Source: Paraglomus occultum (Eukaryota; Glomeromycota; Glomeromycetes; Paraglomerales; Paraglomeraceae). From it: 19,034 bases of DNA. The stretch's first letter is position 1, and every line of letters starts with the position of its first letter. The notes below the pieces were generated by a model. The model did no database searches. It saw nothing but the letters and a program-made list of their open reading frames with translations, and had not been told where the DNA came from. The position numbers were made by a program, and so were the translations under genes. Shown here one piece after another: positions 1 to 11,478 of the stretch. Location of the stretch: the NCBI GenBank assembly GCA_910592205.1, contig CAJVPJ010000686.1:1-19034 (forward strand), in the 5' to 3' direction.

Positions 1-1335
1 TCGAAGCCACTAGATAGAGATCCCGCAAAACGATCAGGACCTCTTATTACAGGTGTTGGTCAATACATACAATTATTGAAAGATTACGATCCTGATTATG
101 TTCCAACAGAAACAGTAGAAGAGAAGAAAAAAAGAAAGGTAAGAAACTAGTTTACATGGCTGTTGAGCCAGCTCCAGTACGTTGTTCATATGATGTTGAT
201 TCTGCCACTGCTGGCATAGCTCGAAGAGAAGAAAAAACGTGTTGAGGAAGCAATTAAGAAGGGTCTCGAAGAATGTAAGCCCCATTTGTCTCCAGTAAGT
301 GAGAAAGAGAGACTTAATCGTATTAATACAAATTATTCTGCATTTAGGGGATCCGAATAAAGATGAGAATGTCACCGGAGATCCGTATAAAACTTTATTT
401 GTAGCTAGAATGGTGTGTATTTTGCTTGCTTGTCATAAATGCTATTGCTTTTTAATGGCATCGCCCAGTTTACATTGGGGTATTATTGTCGACTTAGAAC
501 TATGACATAACCGAAAAGGACTTGCGCCGAGAGTTTGAAATGTATGGTCCAATAGAAAATGTAAGTTCGTGCGATTATACGCATTATGCTGTGAGTTTAA
601 GCACCACAACAGCTTTCTAACTACTTTGCAACATGTGAATTGCAGATTCGTATAGTCAAAGCTAAAACGTCAGGAAAACCTAAAGGATACGCTTTCATTG
701 AATTCGAAAGAGAAAAGGATATGAAAGGTAACGTTTCTCAAACGTCGTTTGGAAATCTTCGCAGAAACTTTACCCGTTAACATTACGCTTTTGATAATTA
801 GCTGCGTACAAGGACGCTGATGGATTAAAACTGGTCGGAAAACGTATCCTTGTCGACGTCGAGCGTGGGCGAACAGTTAAGGGTTGGAGGCCTCGTCGTC
901 TTGGTAAAAAAGTCAATTTATACACGTTTTGTATATATATAGAATTGCTCCTTAAATATTTCGACAAGTTTTTACTTATGCATTCTGTTTGCTTTTTCAG
1001 GTGGTGGATTGGGCGGCACACGAATTGGTGGTCCAGATCAAAACCAAAAGTATTCTGGTCGTGAAGGCACATATTCCCATGTGAGCTCATCAAGCGGTGG
1101 ATATGAGCGTGAGCATCGCGGTCATTCAAGAGGGAACGGTCATTCTGGCTATAATGGAGGGCGTTACAATGGCACTAACAGCAGCAGCAGCAGCAGACAC
1201 AGTTATAGTGGATATGACCGTGATTACAAACGTCGCGCTCGAAGCCGATCGCGAAGTCCTCCTCCTAGTCATCGCGAGGATAGATATAATAAAGGTAGAG
1301 ACAGAGACAGAGATCGCAGACGTGATCGTCGGTAA
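1..1335 (+). CDS. SNP1: U1 small nuclear ribonucleoprotein 70 kDa protein (5' end outside window)
   Basis: This is the U1 snRNP protein that binds stem-loop I of U1 snRNA through its RRM and helps define 5' splice sites in the nucleus. Visible exons are 1-138, 220-274, 348-412, 498-560, 646-727, 802-903 and 1001-1335. All six introns are GT..AG, 73-97 bases, and every junction keeps frame, giving 279 residues up to the TAA at 1333. In visible numbering, the conserved U1-70K N-terminal region ends in a charged helix (about 38-64). The RRM follows, with RNP2 LFVARM at 81-86 and RNP1 KGYAFIEF at 120-127. Next is the family signature [23 protein letters not shown]. The tail is rich in Gly, Ser and Arg, with RS and RD dipeptides typical of SR-type U1-70K tails. 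The start codon and first residues lie upstream of the window. Identity is very secure; the exon borders are inferred from family alignment and splice signals. Confidence 0.96.
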
Positions 1336-3143
1336 GAGTAACCCCTCCTCCCAATTGTGAATATACAAGGCAAGAGTTTGTCCTGATAGATGGTGGTGTT
1401 ATTTCCCCAACTTTTTCTTTTTAATTGGTTGGTAAGATATGCTGTGTAGAATTTGTATCCGTTGATATAACACTATCATCGAGTTGGTGAGTTGCGAGTT
1501 AACCCTGAACGAACAACGGCATGAAGGGAAATTTGTAAATGAGGCTGTGAAAGAACATTTTGAATTTACCCTTGTAATTAAAAGCAGTGCATTAGGGTTC
1601 TTCTATTTCTATTTCTTTTCTTTTTATAGAAATTGTAAAGGTGACGCATAATAGGTAAAACATAATGGGTGAAATAGGTAATCTCTTGTTTTATTTTATT
1701 CCGTTCTTTTAATATTGTGATTGGGTAAGTGGGTAAGTGGGTAAGTGTAGAGAAACAAACTTTATGAGCTATATTATGGACAGATGGCATACAACCATGT
1801 GTGATGGTGAGTATGGAATATTGCTGAAGCCTGAAGATGAATTCAAGTAATTGAAGTTGGAATTTTGTGTCCATAAGACATGAATGATATACGTGCTATT
1901 TGAACAAAATGAATTTTGGATTGTAATGTCCTCTGCTGAATGTTATGGTAAACCTGCCTACGATTTCATACCTTAATTTTGTAATACACCCTTATTCTAT
2001 TTTGTGCTCTTATCTCTGTCTGTGATTATCGTCGTCTTTTGATCACTTATGTGCTTAATCTTAAATTCGAATGTATGATTGAGAAAAAATTGGATGGCAG
2101 TATGATATATTGAATCGTGCTTAGATGGACCAAGAGGTATATCTCATCTGGCGAGAGAACAGAACAGAAATTGTTCCGATATGACCTGGTACCGGTAAGA
2201 ATGCTTCGTCCCCTGATCTTGTACGAATGAAACGATAAGTTCATCGATTTGCTATGCGTATTACTTTTCCTATTATTCCCAGATCAAAATTACAGAACAA
2301 TATGTTTGTTTTTCTTTTTAACCCACATCGATTATGGTTTTAAAAAGATGATTATCTAATAATGTGAGAACTATACGTCTAAGATTCAGGAAAGGTTAAG
2401 ATTGGGCTTGGATAAGTTGTTTTATGTTTTTTGAATTTTTTTTTGAAATAGTCGTCGTCTGAGTCTTGTCATTAACAGAGATCGCATAAAAACGCGTGAT
2501 AGACAGGAAGTGAAACAATGTGAAGTCCGCCCGAATATTATTCGAATAAGGCAAGTCTTTAACTTTCTTGGACATCGACCTGGGTAAAATTGTTTCTATT
2601 GGGATAAAAATCTTGTGTATGCTGTATGCTGTATTCGTTGCGAAAATAAAAACCATCTGATATGGGATGTTAGAGTTTCGTGTGTATGCCGCTGACAAGT
2701 TACAGTATCTATTTATTTTCACCGACCTTTGTGTGTATAACACATGACTACAATTCAGCTACGGTTTCATATTATTGGAGTTTAAAAAAAAAAGAACCCA
2801 TGAACATATACATAATTGATGATAATATCAATTCAAGTCAAACGATAAACGAGCTTTCTCCAATGGAATGCATCAATTAATGAGTGTTGGAAACCGAATT
2901 TCTAGAAAAGAATTGACTGATTGTATGCGTACATAAAAAGACAAAATGTGTTTTCAAATGTATTGGAAGAAACTGTTGGGTGGATGAATATATAAATAGG
3001 TTTGTTCATTTGCGGTTAATCCTCACGCCCGTTTCTGTTCACCAAAAAATTGAACGGGACGTGATGTTAATTTGCGTCAAGTTTAGGTATTAATTAATCA
3101 CAATATATGATCTGCATTCTTCAGTAACTTCAAATTCTTCGTA
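1336..3143. other. Non-coding stretch between U1-70K and COQ8
   Basis: No convincing exon was found on either strand; open frames here are under about 115 codons and look like no known protein. The left part should hold the 3' UTR of the U1-70K gene. It contains an 8-base tandem repeat (GGGTAAGT, three copies at 1723-1746), several A/T runs, and a TATA box near the right end. Short upstream exons of COQ8 could hide here. Confidence 0.55.
2989..3000 (+). promoter_or_regulatory. TATA box upstream of COQ8
   Basis: The sequence TATATAAATAGG is a near-ideal TATA element, 144 bases before the ATG at 3144. A start site 30-100 bases downstream would leave a short 5' leader, which argues against a long upstream N-terminal exon. 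This is sequence match only. Confidence 0.45.
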
Positions 3144-4938
3144 ATGTCAAACGAATCAAAGGTGCCATCTACTCGTATAGGTCGATTGCTTCAATTTGGG
3201 GGTAAATGAATAGAGCCAGTATTTTCTAACACTGACTCTTTTTTAGATTGCATGCCATATCTAAATTTATTTTTTCATTATTAGGCTTGGCTGTTGGTTT
3301 AGGCATTGGAGCTGTGAATGAGGCTGTTAGACGAGCGACAAGTACAGATAAATTAGAATCAAATACATCCCTGCTAATGAGTGAATCAAATATCGATTTA
3401 CTTGTTAACAAGTTGTCGCATATGCGCGGAGCAGCTATGAAACTTGGACAAATAATTAGTATTCAGGGTACATGACATTTGTAAAACGGGCAACCGGAGG
3501 TTATCGTATTAACATTCGTCTGCCGTCTTTAGACAATGAGGTGGTTCCACCACAATTGAGACAAGTCTTACTGAAAGTTCAGAATAGCGCGAATCATATG
3601 CCTGGTTGGCAACTAGAGGTTATTTATTATCTTAATTACAAAATCGTATCAAATACACGGAACGTTGATATTCAATTCTTAAGATGTTATGTAATTGCAC
3701 TTGCTTTCATCCCAGAAAGTCATGAAACAAGAACTCGGTACCAACTGGCGTGACAATTTCCGCACGTTCGATCGAATACCAACGGCAGCCGCGTCAATCG
3801 GTCAAGTACATTTTGCTGAACTTGCCAGCAACGGAATGCCCGTGACTGTCAAAGTGCAGTATCCTGGAGTGGTGGATGCAATTTCGTCCGATCTGGACAA
3901 TTTACGCGGTATATTATTGGTCAGTGATCTTCTTCCGAAGGGTCTATATCTTGACAACACTATAAGAGTGGCAAAGAAGGAGTTAGCATGGGAGACCGAT
4001 TATAAGAGAGAGGCCGAGTGTATGAAGAAATTTGGTGAATTGCTAAAGAGTGACACCGATTTCGTCGTCCCAACGGTTGTCGATGATTTGACAACCGGAA
4101 TGGTGATGACTTATCAGAGGATGATGGGGGAACCTTTGAATAAGGTTGAATCGTATGATCAAGAGACTAGAAACAAGGTGGTTAGAATGTGCTTGTACTT
4201 GATTGTCTGGAATTTATACTTATTCGCGTCTCTTTTGTGATAGATAGGTGCTAACATCCTTAAACTGTGTTTACGCGAATTGTTTGAATTTCGGTTTATG
4301 CAAACTGACCCAAACTGGACAAACTTCCTTTACAACATCTCTACGCAAAAGGTAATACCAAGAATATGTCTGTACATTGTTAATGCTTATAACATAAAGT
4401 CCCGTTCATCTACTACAGATTGAGTTATTAGACTTTGGAGCAAGTCGCGGGTTCGATGATAAATTCGTAAATCTCTATCAAGAGACACTGAAAGCTGCTG
4501 TGCGTTCAGATGAAGAGGCCTGCATACATTACTCGACGGAAATGGGATTCTTGACTGGATATGAAACAAATGTAAGAGAAACATCCTTATCGTCTATATT
4601 ATCAGTGATACCACTTTACTTTGTCTTCCGTTTTAAGATCAAGTACCTAATTGATAAAACAGACGATGCAACAAGCCCATGTCAGTTCAATATTGACTCT
4701 AGGCGAGCCGTTTACTCGGCCGGTGTATGATTTTTCCACGCAAACGGTGACGACACGTATACGGGATCTAATTCCTACCATGCTCAAATACAGATTGACA
4801 CCACCGCCTGAAGAATCTTACAGTCTACACAGAAAACTATCGGGAGCATTCTTACTTTGTACTAAATTAAGGGCAATAATATCGTGTCGAGATATCTTTG
4901 AGAGCATCGTCGGTGACCCGTACAATGAAAAATCTTGA
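3144..4938 (+). CDS. COQ8: COQ8/ABC1 atypical kinase-ATPase of coenzyme Q biosynthesis
   Basis: This is a UbiB-family protein (yeast Coq8, human ADCK3/COQ8A) that acts at the matrix face of the mitochondrial inner membrane and supports assembly of the CoQ biosynthetic complex. Exons are 3144-3201, 3285-3467, 3533-3618, 3716-4177, 4244-4351, 4419-4571 and 4663-4938. All junctions keep frame and give 441 residues. Diagnostic motifs are the KxGQ motif KLGQ at 72-75, the Ala-rich loop AAASIGQVH at 133-141, the invariant Lys155 (VKVQYPG), ELAWETDY at 198-205 with Glu202, the catalytic loop QTDPNWTN at 283-290, DFGASR at 304-309, and the conserved C-terminal [15 protein letters not shown]. All expected active-site residues are present. 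The ATG at 3144 is the first in frame after a TGA at 3108. It leaves only five residues before the conserved [10 protein letters not shown], so no mitochondrial presequence is seen. Either an upstream exon is missing (TTCTTCAG at 3117-3124 could be its acceptor) or the N-terminus is short. Confidence 0.95.
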
Positions 4939-4942
4939 TTAA

Positions 4943-4948
4943 AATAAA
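4943..4948 (+). terminator. Possible AATAAA polyadenylation signal of COQ8
   Basis: An AATAAA lies five bases after the COQ8 stop codon; a second AATAAA occurs near 5026. The space to the convergent myosin stop codon is 184 bases, so the two 3' UTRs must be short or overlap. Motif match only. Confidence 0.3.
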
Positions 4949-5122
4949 GTTCGAATTCAATGACAATTTTGAGAATGAGTAAGTCATAGATGAGATGAAT
5001 TCGAATCTATAATGTATAGAATCATAAATAAAAATGAAGTAATTCTAATATTATTTAATAAGTGATCGATTAATAATTTAGAGGTGTGTTTGAGTTGTCT
5101 ATTTTATTTTAACCTTTGCAAT

Positions 5123-8100
5123 CTAGTTCCAATCATCATCGTCATTATCCTCAGGTGGATTCTGTGTTCGATTGCGCGCTTTGATCTATAAGGGAGACAT
5201 CATTAAGCACAAAAAAATGACGATAAAGATCAAAAACGTATTACTATCGAGGAACTATAACTCACCGCATCAGCAATACTCGCGGTTCCCGGTCGTGGTG
5301 GAGCGACTGGCGGTGGCTACAGTTATCATAAATTAATTAGCATTTAATGCACTCAATTATGACAATTGATCATGTCAACTACAGTAATAAGCAAGTTGTG
5401 TACCTTTACACCAACACCAGGTTTTCGCGGAGCAGCAGGTTTTGTCGCAACCCCAGGCTTCTTGGGCACAATTGGGGGTTTTCGAGCACCTAAAACCGCA
5501 ATTCGCATGTCATCTCAACATTTAACTTTCGATCTAAATCAGAATAATGAAGACTTACCAGCAGCCGGTTTAGGCGGAGCAACCGGAGTCGGACGAGATG
5601 CAGATACGCCTGGAGTTTCTTTTCCACCGGCGGCCTTGGCAGCTTTTCTGGCTTCCAAATCTTGTTTCCACTTAGGAACACCTCCAGTGGCCGGAGCCAG
5701 TCCAGGCATAACTGGAACGGGTGCTGTATTAGAGCTGTTGGAAGAAAAGGGCGGTTTCGGAGGTGAAGTTTTTTCGGCTGCCGGTGGTGGTGGCCGTTTG
5801 CTCGGCAAAGGGGGGGCTGGTGCAGGTTTGGGCGTTTCAACTTCTTCGAGATAATTACTTGGCACCCAGCCTTCCTTGCCATCTTTGCGTGCTAGCCACC
5901 ATCCATTGTCGACACCATCAGTCTCTTTCTTGATAATTTCCAATATGTCATCTTTCTTAAATGATAATTCTCCTTGCTCTTGTGACGCAAATTCATAAAT
6001 ACCCTTGTACGTAGGATTTTTTGGCGGAGCGGGAGGAGGGGGAGAAGAAGCAGATGGAGGTGGAGGCGGAGGTGGCGGATCTCTTTTTGCAGGACTCGAA
6101 GCCGGCGGTTTGGTCGCTCTACCTGTTGACGCGGATGAAGGGCTCGGTTTCTTTGTTCTTCTAGAAGCAGCCGGTCGAGCTGACTCTTTTCTTGGACAAG
6201 GGGGGTCAGAAACACTGTCCGGAGGCGAACCGGAGCAGACTGAAACTGTGTGGCTTTTATAGACATCGTTCTTCGTTACAGTTTCGTCTTTTGTAAATTT
6301 GATCGTTGCAGTCTTGCCTGCTTTCCTAGTATATTCTATTTGAGATGAAACATTGACACTTATACGACCACCGGTGCGCTGGAGAAGATGAGCTACGAAT
6401 TCCGTTTTAAAGAAGCAGGAGAAGACTGGGTCTCCGGTTTCTTTAGTTGGATTATTAATGTGCAATATCACCCAATCGTCACGAAGATTCGAGAGGCTTA
6501 CGCCACTAATGGCGTTGAGGGAAATTGTACGTTCTATGGACATGGTTAGGAGCTTCTTTTCGAGTGTCGAGATTACAATGAGGATTGATTTGTCCGTCTG
6601 TTGAAAGTCGGTAATGAGCAAATTTCGATTTAGAATAGGTACAATAATTGCCCTAAAATAATTACAAATCCTTTTAAATTCATAGAACTTACCATTACAA
6701 GGTGACGAGGACTTGGCTTACTCGATCTACCAAGTCGAGGAACCAATAGCTGGATTTTTGCACTAAAGGCAACTTGATCATTTACTGATAACAAAAACAA
6801 AACATTGGTCGGTCGTTAGCTATTCTGAATTTAACAAGCACTGTTGTCATTACAGTAATCGTACCTCCAAGATTACAAGCATTTCTCAAAAAGTCTCCAC
6901 TACCACCCGGTTTTCCAACAGACAAATAATCTCCCATAAATTTTCTCATGCTTAGTAAACTAAATCTTCTTCTCTCCTTTCGACCTGCAAGTACTTGATG
7001 ACCGTAATCACGAAGTTGTAGGTATACGATTTGATCTTTGTTTTTCTTCCAACATCTCTGAATTCGCGTTGCACATTCGTTTTTGTAGCGAACATAACTG
7101 CGGTAAGCACGCTGGATACGCATTGCCATGTTGTGCCAGAAGCGATCACGAAGATGTTCGAGGGCCCAGATCTAAAATTGAATTGTCGAGAGAAAGGTAA
7201 ATGACGGAATGCATGAATAAGGACATATAGAACAAACAGCAAATGACGGCGATACAGTGAGTAAGTGATAATATTAAACTGTTTCACTTACCGTCTCTGG
7301 ATGCCTAATAAAAACTTTCGTGACACCCATCTGCCATTCCTCCTTGGCGATGCCACAGTCTTTGAGTATACGTTCAGAACCTGATTTGACGTCTCCTTGC
7401 CACGTATATTCACCAGCATAAGAAGTTGACCGAGACAGCAAATAAAACCTGATTATTAAAAACGCAAAACGTTAGTATACTCAAAGGCGTATAGAACGAG
7501 CAATCAATGCGATGCACTTAGTGTGCCTGCTCAGTGGGAAGATTAGCTTATCGACATAACTACCTTTCTAAGAATTTTTCAAAAGTCTGTCGATAAGCAA
7601 AGCCAGCACGACGAACTCTAATATTTTCATTTAAACCAAGATATTTGATCTGATGAAGTACCATCTTCTGATCATATTCCTTAGGGCTCTTGTTATGATT
7701 GGGTTTTATAGTACGAATATACGATGGTTGTGCCTGCATTAAGTTTGTGACGAGATCATTTGCTGATGACTACAAATAATTAAATATAAATATTCGTTGT
7801 TAATAATTGATACCAAACAATATGTCTGTCAATGGGCATGACTACAGATATCAGACCTTAATCTTGTCGCTAGCTGTTGGTGGCCTTTTTTTTGAGTCGC
7901 GATCCACTTTATTGGGAAACAGCGTCTGTAGAAATGCATTGCTACTGGATGCAATCAGTTCCAATAAATCCTTCACAAGCTGATCTTTGTTCTTGTCCGT
8001 CATTCCCGGTATGGTATACAACACATCGCCAGCATAGTGTTTAATCAAAAATTTACTGCCGCGTGACTCGAAATGAGGGTTAGAACTTAGGAAACCCAGT

Positions 8101-10626
8101 CTTTGAACAAAAGAATTGTCGGCAGCATCCGAGTCAGCATGAGCTGTCGCACATGCATCATTCATAGCAGCAAAGATACCGGGTGGTCGTTTCTCTTCGA
8201 TCAAGTCGCAGACTATCTTATTATTGAAAAAGTCGATTGGAGTCCACTTAATCTTTTCTCTAACATACTCTTCTTGTTCTGTTTTAAGAGTAAGTTCGAT
8301 GAAAATTTGCTGAAGTTTTTCGTTCACGTAGTTGATGCAAAGTTGTTCAAACGAATTCTCGTCGAATATTTCAAAGCCATAGATATCGAGTACACCAATT
8401 ACATACGATGACTTTGAGCGTTCGCGCATAGCACTGTTAATGCGCTCCACTATCCATTCAAAGAGGTTATTATAGATTGCTTTAGCTAAAGCATCCCTTA
8501 CTGCTGCAGCCTGGTTGACAAGCGGAGGTGGGTTAGTATTTTAATCAAAGCATTGAATATGTATTAAAATACTCACCTGTACTGGATTGAGTGGAACGTC
8601 GTATACAGATCCTCTACGTCCTCCACGCTGGGTCTCAATAGTTCGATTAGTAAGAACCTACATTCAATATTAGTATGTTCAGTATCAGCGTATATATATA
8701 TATAAACGATTCATACAAGTATTACCTTGTTAACAGAATCAGCGTCAACTTCCATAATGTAAGCAATGAAGTTTGTAACTATAATATACGTTGATTCTTT
8801 TTTAGCATACTGTCACATTTTAAAAAGGGTGGGCGCATACTACCAATTACCGTTCTCATCGACAATGACGGCCGAGTTTTGATCCTCTCCTTCTGCAAAT
8901 TGTACATTGCCAAGCCATAATATTATAGCCAACATTGCAAATATACCGTCCTGTTCTTCTTGCGAGAGACCAATAATATTCATTGCATCCTAACATTTGA
9001 CATTGTTAAATTACGTAAGCTAGATGACAAACTTTTCCACTTAAGTGATAAGTTCTATTCAAATACCAGAGTCTCTGAAAAATCGTTGACATCATCTATC
9101 CCATGGACATCTAAACAGCCACTACCATTTGTATACAGATAACTCTCGGGACCCTGTATTCCAAATTTTTCTGTAATAAAATGGTGTGTTTTAAAAGACA
9201 TGCAAGCGGAACGCGATTGCCGTAATAAAATTGCGTGCATACCTTGGTATTCTGGAGATGCAGCCTTGGTGAATTGATAAAATATGTGAAAGTTTCTTTC
9301 ATTTTCTATCTGACCCACAACGCGACCCTAGAGTAAACATCGAATCAGTATATAGAACATGCATATGCTTTTTGCCGATATTTATCGAACAACTGTACAA
9401 TACCTTCTCTAGTAGGTAGTTGGTGATCTTGGCACCGACTGGCTCACCGTTGGAATTAAACAAGATTTCCAAGTATTTACCCTAAAAAATGAAAAACTTT
9501 TAAGTAAAATCAGTTCCCTACTTCTTTTGAATATTTTTGTATGCACTCACATGACGTGATGAATTGTTATTTCTTAGCGTCTTTGCGCAGCCAAAACTCT
9601 CAAGTAAGGGATTAGTGGCTAAAACCATATCTTTGATTTCTTTGATAGCTGATGATCCACTACCGCTGACTGTTGCAATATATTGCATAATCTATCGAAA
9701 AGCACACGATTTTTAATATGATCGCATTTCAAACGGGTTTGATATCGAATATGTGAAATTACCCTTTTTGCGGCCTCTGCAGTTAACGGAATTGGTTTCA
9801 GCAAGTTATTAAAAAAGCATTATTAATATACATCTCGATCACTAAACTAACCTGTTTTTCCAGCTCCTGATTCACCACTTTTAACCATGAATGTTACATA
9901 AACGAACGCATGTTAATAATTGTTAAGAATGTATTGTGAATCTCCAAATGTATGAATGTTACCTTATGATGATACATTGGTTCTCTTTGTAGCTGTTCAT
10001 ATGATAGTATGACGATTCTGCCACAGCATATACATGAGGGGGCATCTGAGATAAATATCGTCAATTAACAATATATAACTTTATCGGATAATATGTCTCC
10101 TCTCTTTTAACCAATATTCTAAACTCTGATTAATTATACTCTGTTAGCTTACCTCTAGTCTATTCTTTCCTGTATAGCTTTTTAATACTTCATCTGTATA
10201 AATGCCAAGATCTTTGAACGGATTAACACTGATCAATACATGACCAATGTAAGTCTGTTTAATAAAAAATCCAGAGTAAGCATACATATAAATTGATCCA
10301 ACCAAAATACTTTAATGACGTTAACCTTCGGTCAAACATACGTAAATTTCTCCGTTCTCGAATCTTTTCCTCAAATTTTCGTTTATGGCATCGTTGTTGA
10401 CTTTGCTCAACATAGTCATGTCAGCCACGCCGACCTGCTTCTTTTTGAAGCCTTCCTTCCAATCGGCTTTTTCTATTTTCTGCAACTGTGCTTTCTTCTT
10501 TGGCGGCTACGTTTTGACATGGGAATTTTAATATATAGAATATGACGTTTATTCGAGCTAATCATTTACATCAGAAATTAAACTAATATTAGATAGGTAA
10601 TTTTACAAGTAAACATGATGTACCAT
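5123..10626 (-). CDS. MYO1: Fungal class I myosin (Myo3/Myo5 type)
   Basis: This is an actin-based motor for cortical actin patches and endocytosis. Exons in transcript order: 10626-10624 (ATG only, inferred), 10506-10342, 10254-10153, 10045-9963, 9877-9852, 9776-9763, 9691-9551, 9481-9404, 9327-9243, 9170-9067, 8989-8851, 8778-8726, 8657-8577, 8510-7857, 7769-7564, 7449-7292, 7171-6865, 6784-6693, 6597-5559, 5489-5404, 5316-5266 and 5185-5123; about 1242 residues. The P-loop GESGAGKT is at 119-126, switch I NNNSSRH at 172-178, and switch [10 protein letters not shown] at 400-407. The TEDS-site serine is Ser348 in RRGSVYDVP, the PAK-kinase target in fungal myosin-I. Two IQ motifs ([27 protein letters not shown]) follow the motor, then TH1 (about 800-950), a Pro-rich stretch, SH3 (about 1027-1084), a central motif [12 protein letters not shown] near 1140, and the acidic Arp2/3-binding end NDDDDWN. 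The exon at 7449-7292 has one surplus base, so a literal splice breaks the frame there. Confidence 0.95.
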
Positions 10627-11257
10627 TATTTCGTTTTCAAATAATCAATTGGAAATAAAAAGAAAAATCCAACTTTGTGTTCCTTACTCCAACACCACTT
10701 TCAAGATAAACAGTAATTGATCCGTTTTATGTAGTTTCACGGACCAGCACACAATTGATAGGCACGTCCCGTGATCTTCAGATCATTTGGCACGAATATG
10801 CAACTCCCTACTTGGCTACTTGGGCCTTATTTACCATAAACTAATCTGTACGACACTCCCATCGATTAAACTTTTTTAGTTATAATGACAGTAGCAAACA
10901 TTCCGATAAAATATATTCAATAATAATAAAGTTGTTCTAAATCAATATGTTCGTGATAAACTAAAAGAAATGGTGGAAAGTTTGGTTGTCTATAAGCAAT
11001 CTTTAACTTTCCGGTAATCCAAATATTTTGAGCCAGGATAATTTCCCCCCCTATTAACAATATCGAAATCTGATTTGGGACAGAACATTATTGCAACCAA
11101 CCTAATAATGCTATTGGCTGCCAATTAATTTTGTCTGCGTGTACTAATACTAGGACGTCATAATTTGGAACTGTGAGTAGAAGTTTTTGTTCGGTCTAAT
11201 GTAAACCCGTAATATAAAGACGTGTTTGTAAGAAAACAGATATTTGAGTAAATACAG

Positions 11258-11413
11258 ATGAAACATCTCTCGACTATCGAACGCCGTAGTGAATTCGACG
11301 GGGATTTTTTTAAGCTCAAGCGTAATGCTTTGCTTAGTGGCGAGACTTTGACCCGATTTAACAGTACATTACAAGCCAGTTTCAATAGCATGTCTAATAA
11401 TTTTAATCTTATT
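11258..11413 (+). CDS. Weak exon candidate or gene remnant
   Basis: An AATACAG acceptor-like sequence directly precedes an ATG, and 52 open codons run to a GTATGT donor-like site at 11414. The peptide begins MKHLSTIERRSEFDGDFFKL and is not recognised. Base composition is less AT-rich than its surroundings, which hints at coding origin. No partner exon was found on either side, and a palindrome begins only 21 bases after its end. It could be a lone remnant or chance. Confidence 0.18.
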
Positions 11414-11434
11414 GTATGTTTACATACCTGTATA

Positions 11435-11478
11435 CACTCCCATGACAAGAGTCTCCGGAGACTTTTGTCATGGGAGTG
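11435..11478. repeat. 44-base near-perfect palindrome
   Basis: Two 22-base arms, starting CACTCCCATGACAAG on the left, meet with no spacer at CTCC|GGAG. They differ at one position, which would be a G-T wobble. A TA dinucleotide precedes the left arm. The 9-mer CACTCCCAT recurs at 10854-10862 in direct orientation. The structure resembles two abutted terminal inverted repeats of a DNA transposon, but no transposase or clear target duplication is seen. Confidence 0.85.

Noticed and set aside
1097-1368. Overlapping frames on both strands of the last U1-70K exon
   Set aside because: They are shadows of the Arg/Ser/Gly-rich coding tail, which is joined in phase to the RRM.
2680-2880. 66-codon plus-strand frame as a possible COQ8 leader exon
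   Set aside because: It is not Arg-rich or amphipathic, lies upstream of the TATA box, and ends in a stop without a useful donor.
5366-5854. 162-codon plus-strand frame
   Set aside because: It is antisense to the Pro/Ala-rich C-terminal exons of myosin-I, which are supported by domain content and splice phase.
6005-6262. Gly-rich plus-strand frame
   Set aside because: It is antisense to the Pro-rich stretch before the SH3 domain of myosin-I; poly-Pro codons read backwards give Gly runs.
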